NCBI RefSeq assembly: GCF_000004825.1
Contig: NW_008805072.1
Span: 434,001 to 498,000, forward strand
DNA from: Heterostelium album PN500
Lineage: Eukaryota > Evosea > Eumycetozoa > Acytosteliales > Acytosteliaceae
Length of the DNA: 64,000 nt
Direction: 5' to 3'
The first letter of the stretch is position 1, and every line of letters begins with the position of its first letter. Shown here piece by piece: positions 55,189-64,000 of the stretch. The notes under the pieces are model-generated. The model ran no database searches. It saw only the letters and a list, made by a program, of their open reading frames with translations, and was not told where the DNA came from. Both the position numbers and the translations under genes were made by a program.

Positions 55189-58100
55189 ATGGAGGGCAGA
55201 TCGCTCACCACAGTTTGTACACTTTTACTATTTGTAACTTTAATTTCACATGTTTCAGGTATGTAATAATTATAAATAATATAATAATTATAAAATAATT
55301 TCCAAGATATTATCTTGCGACAAAAATAATTTTTCAAATAAAAAATTTGTTCGCAAAAAGGAAAAATTTAAAAATAGATATTGATTGGTTTATTTTAGAA
55401 AATAAAATAAAATAAAAATAAAAATTAAATAAAAATTATTAACATATATGAATATATTTTTTCCTAAAATAATAGCAACCCATTTTAGATATGGTACATT
55501 ATCTTGGGTTCAGTCAACATCAAATGATAGAGCTTGGACCTTCACATTGAAGGCAGCTTTCAGATATTCCTACTTCCCAGAGAATAGCATCTACCCCAAG
55601 GTTGGTGATACCATCACCTACGGTGTTTTCAGTTTCGATTATACATACAGAGCTTGTTTCATTTTCTGCTGGGATGAAACAGACACTGACCAATACAACA
55701 TCAAATGGGTTGTCAACAATATTGATCTCAACTCTGATTGGATTACAGCAACTATGATTCAAGGTTTCTCTGCAACCAGCGGTATTTTCTGGATCAAGGG
55801 TTACTACTATGGACAAAACAGATTGTCAACATTGGTAAACAATGCTGATGGTAAGTAATCTTTAATAGTTTATTTGTTTTTATTTTTTTATTAATTAAAA
55901 ATATTAATATTATCTTTATTAAATTATAAAGGTGCATGGAATCTCCAAGTTATTATGCCACTCAAGAATGGTGTCACTGGACAAGTTTCACCAACTTCAT
56001 CACTTCTACCAGTTATTCCACTCAATTTGCAAGATCCATCTTCAAAGATTTTCCCAATTCCAGCCAACGACCCAAGTAAAACTACTCTTTCCTACTCACT
56101 TGCATCATCTAGTGTCATGGCAGGTAGCCAACCAAATGGTCTCTCCATTTCTTCCAATGGTATTGTAACTTTCAATCCAACTCAGACTGGTGTTTTCAGT
56201 GCTCAAGTCCTTGTTACCAAGTCTTACTCTGGTGCTGGAACTACATCGTACATTCCAGTTGATTTCCTTGTCAACGTTACCAACACACCAATCATTGCCA
56301 CTCCACCATCTTTTATTGTCCCAACTCCAACCATCGGTACCACTCTCCAAATCAGTGCTAGAATTCTTTCCAACATTGTTTTGGCTGCCTATACTCCAAT
56401 GTCCGGAAGAACTTGTGAAATTTCTATTGGTGATTTGCCAACTGGTGTTGTCCGTCAATCTCCAGTCGTCAGTGGTTCCTACACCAATGTCACTCTTCAA
56501 TGGCTTCCAGATACCTCTGCAGTAGGTACCTACATTATCAATTTGTCCACCAAGGACAATCAAGGTGTCGTCATGTCCGGTGGTTCCCAATACTTCTATT
56601 TGCAAGTTACCATGCCACAATGTGGAAACGGTCAACCAGTGGGCGGTGTCTGCCAATGTGACCCAGGATGGACAGGTCCAAAGTGTGATCAATGTGCTCC
56701 AGGTCGTTACGGTCCAAACTGTATTGTAACTCCCCCATGTGTCAATGGTGTTCCATCGGAAGGTACTACCGGTACTGGTATCTGTACTTGCAACCAAGGT
56801 TGGACTGGTCCATCCTGTAACCAAAACATTATCCAACGTTGTAGTTTGTCTAACCCATCCACTATCATTTCTCAACAAATTGCTTTGGCTTCACAAATTT
56901 TGCAACCAGCCGGTTCACAAGTTTTCCTCTCTGCCGGTTCCTTGTCATCCGTCAACTTCCCCTCATACATAAATCAACCAAATAACTTGGCTTTGGATAT
57001 CTACTTTGTATTCGATTTAACCTCAGCATCCTCGATTCCAGCAACCACTTTTGCCAGTCTCAAAACCTCCTTCCCAACTTTGGTCACCAATTTGGTAGGT
57101 GTAAGACCAGTTATCAAGTATGGTGTTGGTACCTTCTCTGACTCTGTCGCTTCCGCCAGTCCATTCACCCTCAAGTCCTACTTGAAGACTGGAACTGATA
57201 TTATGGCAACCATCAACTCATTGGCTTTCACCACTGCTGCACCATTGCAAGATCTCCCATACACTGCAGTCACCCAAGGAATTCCATACATGACCTGGTC
57301 AAGTGCCAACTCCATCAAGTCAGTCATCTTGATTACCGATAACAACATTGCACCATCAACTGCTGCTTTGAATCAACTCCAAGCTGCTTTGACCAACTAC
57401 AATGTATTGCTCGGTGTCTTTGCCTATGGTAGTTCCTCAACCTACAATTGGTTGTCTCCAGCCAAGCTCGGTGCCAACTTGGATTGGTCCGCTTCCTCCA
57501 ACTGGTTCGCTCAACTTCCAAACTTGGTTAGCACACTCGGTAGCAGCATGAACATCTTTGTTGCCAGTGACACCAGTTCAGTTGTCAATGCTGCTCCAGT
57601 GTTGACCAGCAATACTGCAACATTCGCCAACTTCACCACCGTCCTCAAATTCCCAGTCGCACCAATCACCGACAACAATCCAACTGTAACTCTCCGTTCT
57701 CCAGGTTTCGGTCACCAAATCATCAATATCCAATATAACCATGCTCCAGTGACCTCATCGTTCTCGATCACCGTAAATGAGAATACAGGTGTTGGAACTG
57801 CACCAACTACAACCTTTGCAGTCTCGGCCAGCGACGTTGATTTCAACGTTCTCTCTGTAAATTTCGCCAAGCTCCCAACTCTTGGTACTTTGTTGTACAA
57901 GGGTAATCCAGTCACCGCATTGACTGATATTTCACCCCTTACTCCTACATCAAAAGATTTCACTTTTAATCCATCGCTCTACAAATACGGTAGTGAGCAA
58001 ATCACTTTCACCGTTTCCGACGGTTGTCTCCAAACCACCGGTACTTTGACCATCAACGTCAACATGCAAAATATCGCACCAACCTGTTCCAACGTTGCCT

Positions 58101-61100
58101 TTACTGCCGATCAGTTCAACAGCATCAACTTCACCCTCTCTGGAACAGAGTTCAACGGTTTGAGCCTCAACCTCCAATTGTCCTCGACCATTGCTCAACT
58201 CGCTAGCATCGGTACCATTATGTACAACGGTCAACCAGCTGTTGCTTCTACCAACTATCCAAGCCCATCGAACTTCACTTTTGTTCCAAAGAACTCAGCT
58301 GTCAACGGTCCATACTCCACTTCATTCATTGTCACTAATCCAGCCACTCTTTCCAAGATCTGTACTTTGACAATCACAGTTGCCCGTCTCTACTTGCCAC
58401 CAACCATCAGCATTGTCACCTCGCAAACCATGACTCCATTGACCACCAAGACTATTCCATTCACCATTTCCAGTTATGAAGATATTCTTAAGGTCAATAT
58501 CACCAGCATCAGTCCAGCCAGTGGTAAATTCTATGACAATAACAACAGTCCAATCAACTCTGCTCCATACCAATTCGGTACCTACACTCTCACCGGTGTC
58601 TACTCAGCATCTGCCAATATCTACTATGCTGCTATCAACGCCAACGAGAACAACATTGCCTTCACCATCCAAGTTGCCGATTACTTTGGTGGTACCGATA
58701 CCAAGACTGTCACCATTGCCGTCACTGGTCCACGTGTCAACCATCCACCAATTGCCAACGCAATCCCAACTCAAGTATTGAATGAAGACGATGTCTCTGC
58801 CACCATGGTTCTCAACGGTTCCGATCCAGATCAACCAAGATACGATAACACCCTCAGTGTCATCATTATCAATTCCCCACAATCCGGTGTTTTGACCAAC
58901 CCAGACGGTTCAGCTTTGAACAACTTTAACAACGCTCCACTCAATGTCATCTACAAACCAAACACTGGATTCTACGGACAAGATCAATTCACCTATGCCC
59001 TAGAAGATTCTCTCAGTGCTTCATCCAACCAAGTTGTAGTTACCTTGAATGTTAACCACGTCAACCATGCCCCAACTATCACTCTCCCAAGTTTGGCTCT
59101 CTACGGTCAAACCGGTGGTCAAACCCCAACTCAAACCTTCACAGTTGTCCCATCAGATGTTGATGCCGGTGATGCTCTCACTGTAACCGTTTTGACTGTC
59201 CCAACTCCAGGTGCTTTCTCTCTTGCTGCATCTGGTGTTGCTGTTACCGCAGGTACTGTCATTACCACATTCGACCTTATCTACACTATCCCAGTTGCCA
59301 TCAACCACGATTTCGTCTCCTCGTACTCTATCAAGGTCTGTGACAACTACAGCCCACAATTATGTTTCACTCAGACTGCCCCTGTCACTTTCAACTTCAC
59401 CACTATCCATCCACCACCAACCTGTCAACCAGTAACCATCACCACTGACCAATTGACAAACTATCCATTCACTCTTACTGGTGCCGATCAAGATTCAGCC
59501 CCAGGAACTGTCACTGCCCAAATCACTGCCTTCCCAGGTTTGTCAACTGTTGGTTCACTCTTGTACAACGGTCAACAAATCCAAACCACTGACCAACTCG
59601 TTGTCCCAGCTGCAGTTACATTCTCTCCATTGGCCACCACTGATAATGCCAACGTTCCATTGGCCTACACTATTGTAAATCAATTCGGAATGAGTGTACA
59701 ATGTCCACTTACTTTGATTGTCAACCGTGTTGGAGTTGCTCCAACTCTTCAATTGTCCGACACCATCACCATCACCCCAGATGTCAACAAGTCAATTCCA
59801 TTCACCGTTTCCGATCTCGACTTCAATGAAGTATTGACTGTTACCGTTACCTCTGTCACTCCATCGTTCGGTACTTTCTACGATCAAAACAATGTCACCA
59901 TCAACACTGTCAACCAAGCCCTCGGTAGCTTCAATGTTGCTGCCACTCACACCTCCAGCTCATTCTTTACCTACAAGGCATCTAACCAACAATACTCTGG
60001 TGTTAGCATCACTCTCTTGGTTACCGATTCCACTGGTAAAACTGACAGCAAGACTCTCAACATTGTTGTCTCTGGTAGTGTTGTAAGTTATCAACCAGTT
60101 GCCAACCCAGTTGGTCCAATTGTTACCGACCAAAACGGACAATCCGATGAATACACTTTCACCGCTTCACATCCAAATATGCCAGCATACAATGGCGCCC
60201 TCACTGTCGTCATCTCAACTCCACCACAACGTGGTAGCATTGTCAACCATACCTCTTTGGCTACTCCAACCAAGTTCATCTATGTACCATCACCAAACAT
60301 CTTTGGTACTGACAGCTTCCAATACTACGTTGTCGATGACAATGGTATCACCTCCAACATTGTCCCAGTTGCAGTCACCATCAACAAGGTCGATTACCCA
60401 CCAATCATTGATTTCAATCCACCAACTATTGTCGCCACCGGTGATTGTCTCACTCAACCATCCTCAATTCCATTCAACTTGACTGTTACCAACATCAACG
60501 AAGTCGATTTCTACAATGTCACTCTTACTGTCCTCCCAACCAAGGGATTCTTCTACTACAAGGGACAAAAGATTGTAGCCGTTCCATTCCCACTCCCAAT
60601 CGATCAATTGGAGAACACCCTCACCTTCTTGTCAAATGACATCAAGTTTGGTTATGCCGACACCTACCAAATCACCTCATGTACCAACATCAAGTGTGGT
60701 AACACCACCGGTAATATCTTGTTCGACTACTCCTATTCCACTCCAGTCGGTGCAACTCAAGACGTTGTCACCCTCCAAGACGCTCCAGTTGCATTCACTC
60801 TTGGTGGATCCGTTTGTGAAGGTGAGACCGTTTTCTTCCAATTCCTCTCACTCCCACTCTATGGTGTCTTCATTGACTCCAACGGTAACAACATCACCTC
60901 AACTACCACCAATGTCACCAACCCATCTGTCACATACGCACCAAACGCTGGTATCTACGGTCGTCCAGTCGAGACTGTTTACTACCAAGTCTTATCTCAC
61001 CGTGGACAAGTTTCAATCTCATACCCACTCAACTTCTATGTCGATCAAGTTATCTTCCCAACATACAATGGTCCACTTAACTTCACCACCTATGAGAACG

Positions 61101-62428
61101 TTTCACTCCCACTCATGTTCACAGAGTCCAACGTCGTTGGTTCCATGATTCAAATTCTCTCCTACACTCGTAAGGGTGAATTGGTATACCACTTCAACGA
61201 AACCTCTAATATCAACATCACCAAGAGTGGTTTGCAACGTGGAGGTGCCTCACCATACAAATTCACCTACTACCCACCACCAGGTGTCTTTGGTCAAGAT
61301 TTGGATAGCTTCCAATTTGTATTGGCTCAAAACTTCACCTCCAAGGTTTACACTGTCTACATTACCGTTCTCCAAGTATTCGTTGCTCCAGTTGTCATCC
61401 CATTGACCTACACCAAGGAAGACGCACTTGTTACCCCAATCCAAAATGGTATCGCCCAAGTATTGACCAACGGTTCAACCGTTCTCACCTGGAATGTCAC
61501 CTCTGAAGATTTGCCATGGGCTACTCTCACCAGCAATGTCACCACTCCACTCAACAGAGGTCAATTCTTCCAATATGTCGATGGTGTCAAGGGTGCTCTC
61601 ATCTCTGGTACCAATCAACAAGTCAGCCGTTCCTCCAACGGTCTCTGGAGTGTCTTGTATCAAACCCCACTCGGTAGATCCGGTAAGAAATTCGCTACTC
61701 TCTTGGTCTATGCCTACGACGAGAAGGACTTGTCAAGCAGCAAGACCATCTCAGTCGATGTTTTCCCTAAGAATGTTCCACCCGTTGTAACACTCAACCA
61801 AACCGTCCAATACGCCAGCAACAAACTCTCATTCGCCTTTAACAATGTCTCTGTCTACGATTTCGAATCGTTCGGTAACACCAACAACATCACAATAACT
61901 GTCAACCTCACTGACTCTGCCACTGGTGAACTCGCCACCACCGGATCGATCTACATGCAATACGCCAGTGCCGATTCCTGTTCAACTCTTACCAACACTT
62001 CCATCACTTGTTTGAGCACCAACAATCTCCTCAACTACTATTTGAGCTCGTTGACAGCCTCCTTCACCAAGTCTGGTAACTACACATTAGTAGTATACGT
62101 TAACGATCTCGGATACATCCGTACTCTTAACATCTACAATAGCGTTGATCAATTGAGCGACACCAAGACCTCAGTCATCATTGTAACTGCACCAGGTAAT
62201 GGAGGTGGTAACAAGACTGTTGTTATTTCCGCCGCTATTGCTGCCGCTGCTGTTGCCGCTGCCATCATTGCCCTCGGTGTCTGGAGAGTCCTCAAGGCAC
62301 GTGCTCCACCAACTGATGCCTTCTTCGGTGACTCACCATTCTCTGACGGTTCCGTCTCTAGTAACCCATTGTACGAACACTCTCCAAATTCTGGTAACAA
62401 TCCATTATACGAAGGTGGAGTCAATTAA
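55189..62428 (+). CDS. Sib-like (similar to integrin beta) adhesion receptor
   Basis: Three exons (55189..55258, 55476..55850, 55932..62428) give 2313 residues. Signal peptide 1-23, then an extracellular region. Two EGF-like modules lie at about 379-440 (CQCDPGWTGPKC, CTCNQGWTGPSC). A VWA/integrin beta I-like domain lies at about 497-690 (LDIYFVFDLTSASS, VGTFSDSV, VILITDNN). A long array of cadherin-like/tandem Ig-like repeats follows (phrases like NHAPTITLP, VNHPPIANA, FSVSDxD). One Ala-rich transmembrane span is at about 2244-2268. The 45-residue cytosolic tail has two NPLY motifs (2293-2296, 2305-2308), as in SibA, where they bind talin. The family mediates adhesion to particles and substrate during phagocytosis. 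Codons end strongly in C, suggesting high expression. Which Sib paralogue it is cannot be said. Gene intact. Confidence 0.93.
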
Positions 62429-62627
62429 AATATTCAAAATTATAAATAATAATAAATCCTTTTTTTTCCCGAATCAAACATTAAATTTAAATGAATTAGT
62501 AATTGTTTATTACTTACATCTAAATAAATTATTTCTTAAACTAGTTTCAAAATCCAAATTATAAAGATATTAATAGAATAGTAATTGGATAGATAATAGT
62601 TATTTATTTAAAGCAAAAAAAAGGTAT
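62429..62627. other. Tail-to-tail spacer
   Basis: Short AT-rich 3' flank shared by the Sib-like and pentapeptide genes. Nothing recognised. Confidence 0.5.
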
Positions 62628-63746
62628 TTATTTAATCTTTAAACCTTTGTTGATGGTACCAACTTGACGTTTGACTTGTGCAAATGAATGTGATGATATT
62701 TCAGAGTCAGTGAGATTGGTGTGTAGTAATCTTGAGTTGGGGAAATTGGTTTGGAGTAAACAACAATTGGTGAGATTGGAATTCGATATTTTCGTATATT
62801 TAAAGAGTGTTCCTGTGAGATTCGATCGTGAAAAGTTGACATTGGTCAGTTTGCAGTGTGCAAAGATATTGGATCCGCAATTCGATTGGAAAAAGTTGAT
62901 ATTGGTTATGAAGCTGTCGATATAGTGTGTCTTTACATGAGCAGAGCCGTTCATATCACTACTACTGAGCTTGCAATTGGTAAAGGTGGTATTGGTGAAG
63001 CAGGTACCAATGAAATAGCAGTTGGTAAAGGTACAATCGATAAACTGACAACTGTTTATGTTGATTCCGTCAAATCTGACCTCGTTGAATGTTACACTTC
63101 GGTAGATCTCCAGTTGCAGTGGAGTCCGGAATGATTTGTGTGAGAATGTCTCTTTGTCTCTCGGTGCCATAGTGTTAAAGTACATATGTTGGAATTCGGG
63201 TGGAATCGAATTCTTGGTTTGCAGTGGAACCTTTCCATTGGGATTGGCTGTTGTCGTGATGGTGATAGGTGAGCCAATGGTCGATGACATCATTGGTTGT
63301 GGTTGTTGTTGTGAGGATGCCAATGGATAGTTGTAGAAGTAACTCGATGGTTGTGGTGGAAGTGGTTGTTGCATTGGGTATTGATAGGGTGAGTTCTGAT
63401 AGATTGGTTGACCAAACATGTAGGTCGATGGTCGTGGTGGGTAGTGATAGTAGCCTGCACCATTTGGCTGTGGCATATATTGTAATGGTTGTGTTGTTTG
63501 TTGTGGTGGTAGTTGTGATTGCTGTGGGTAGAACATCGATGGGTAATCTTTTGATGATGGTGGTGGCAATGGACCGCCTGTTGGTTTAGGTGCCAAATGT
63601 GAGTAGGGACTGTTGATTTGTGATTGATATTGTAAATCTTGCAATTGTGGTGCTGATGGTTGTTGTGATAGTGTTGATGTTGATGTTATCGTCATCGATG
63701 GTGTATTTATAATAGATGGTGGTCCTGAAATTGGTGAACTAGACAT
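62628..63746 (-). CDS. Pentapeptide-repeat protein with Pro/Gln-rich N terminus
   Basis: 372 residues from the Met at 63746, though the open reading may begin further upstream, in or beyond the Asn-triplet region (to 64000). Residues 1-190 are Pro/Gln/Ser-rich and probably disordered. Residues about 215-350 show a quadrilateral beta-helix pattern: repeated five-residue steps with hydrophobic centres, as in VTFNEVRFDGININSCQFID, CTFTNCYFIG, TNTTFTNCKLSSS, HCKLTNVNFSRSNL, NSNLTNCCLLQTN and TNLTDSEI. The Cys/Asn-rich core differs from the usual A(D/N)LxX but fits the family. Pentapeptide proteins are mainly bacterial; dictyostelid functions are unknown. No enzymatic motifs. Start uncertain. Confidence 0.75.
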   Translation of the reverse strand: MSSSPISGPPSIINTPSMTITSTSTLSQQPSAPQLQDLQYQSQINSPYSHLAPKPTGGPLPPPSSKDYPSMFYPQQSQLPPQQTTQPLQYMPQPNGAGYYHYPPRPSTYMFGQPIYQNSPYQYPMQQPLPPQPSSYFYNYPLASSQQQPQPMMSSTIGSPITITTTANPNGKVPLQTKNSIPPEFQHMYFNTMAPRDKETFSHKSFRTPLQLEIYRSVTFNEVRFDGININSCQFIDCTFTNCYFIGTCFTNTTFTNCKLSSSDMNGSAHVKTHYIDSFITNINFFQSNCGSNIFAHCKLTNVNFSRSNLTGTLFKYTKISNSNLTNCCLLQTNFPNSRLLHTNLTDSEISSHSFAQVKRQVGTINKGLKIK

Positions 63747-63819
63747 TTGAATAGTAGAAGATGGTGGTATATTTAAATTTGATGCATTTGTCGAAATATT
63801 ATATTGTACAGCTGGATAA

Positions 63820-63851
63820 TTATTACTATTATTATTATTATTATTATTATA

Positions 63852-63882
<31 letters not shown>

Positions 63883-63920
63883 GTTGTTGTTGTTATTATT
63901 GTTATTATTATTATTATTGA
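63820..63920. repeat. ATT/GTT triplet repeats
   Basis: Tandem ATT and GTT units (AAT/AAC on the minus strand). They probably encode poly-Asn if the minus-strand gene extends here, but the repeat phase shifts by two bases near 63850, which breaks a single continuous Asn frame. Confidence 0.7.
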
Positions 63921-64000
63921 AATTAGAGTTATTATTCATATTACTATTACTGTTATTTGAGTTTGTCGAAACAGAATTTGAGCTATTGCTATTATTAGAA

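Noticed and set aside
56105-56878. Long antisense open frame of 257 codons within the Sib-like gene
   Set aside because: It mirrors the strongly codon-biased sense strand; composition (Trp/Thr/Asn) has no protein-like features.
63820-63920. Triplet array as a CRISPR or satellite locus
   Set aside because: Simple ATT/GTT microsatellite typical of dictyostelid Asn-coding tracts; no spacers.

Overview
The window is nuclear DNA from a dictyostelid social amoeba. The evidence is very AT-rich spacers, short AT-rich introns (about 50-120 bp, mostly GTAAGT/GTATGT...AG), long Asn and Gln tracts, and families typical of dictyostelids: a Sib (integrin-beta-like) adhesion protein, a cAMP-receptor-like GPCR, and Asn-rich B-box proteins. 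Coding regions look richer in G+C than I would expect of D. discoideum, so another dictyostelid species is likely; that is an inference.

Layout. 1-5.3 kb: 3' exon of a phosphatidylinositol phosphate kinase, a small secreted cystatin-like gene, and a large SAC3-domain (LENG8/Thp3-like) gene. 5.3-16.6 kb: an accessory block made of a 4.8 kb tandem duplication. Each unit has a B-box/coiled-coil/beta-propeller gene facing a puromycin-sensitive-type aminopeptidase gene. The second aminopeptidase copy is frameshifted, and relics of older copies surround the units. 17 kb: a broken Crinkler-like fossil. 18-36.6 kb: compact housekeeping genes (splicing factor YJU2B/CCDC130, mitochondrial ribosomal bL28, Crl-type GPCR, NOA1/YqeH GTPase, branched-chain 2-oxoacid dehydrogenase E2, NAC beta, ZNG1/CobW GTPase, YIPF1/2, WDR33, proteasome alpha-7). 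37-42 kb: a second accessory patch with a secreted Cys-rich protein and a relic of a sister copy, a decayed glutathione S-transferase, a third B-box/propeller gene, and an intron-bearing tRNA-Trp with an inverted half copy. 42.5-53 kb: ESF1, a mitochondrial TPR protein, a four-span membrane protein, a TilS-like lysidine synthase and a p24 cargo receptor. 55-62 kb: a 2313-residue Sib-like adhesion receptor. 62.6 kb to the end: a pentapeptide-repeat protein.

No operons are expected; neighbouring genes act independently. Several serve shared processes: mRNA processing (YJU2B, WDR33, SAC3), ribosome biogenesis (ESF1), mitochondrial translation and metabolism (bL28, NOA1, TilS, E2), and secretion (YIPF, p24).

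The most unusual feature is the B-box/propeller family. The three intact copies are almost identical over the B-box, coiled coil and Asn-rich linker. They differ by clustered amino-acid changes at about a dozen regularly spaced points in the propeller, while the intervening sequence is nearly unchanged. This is what a diversifying recognition surface would look like.
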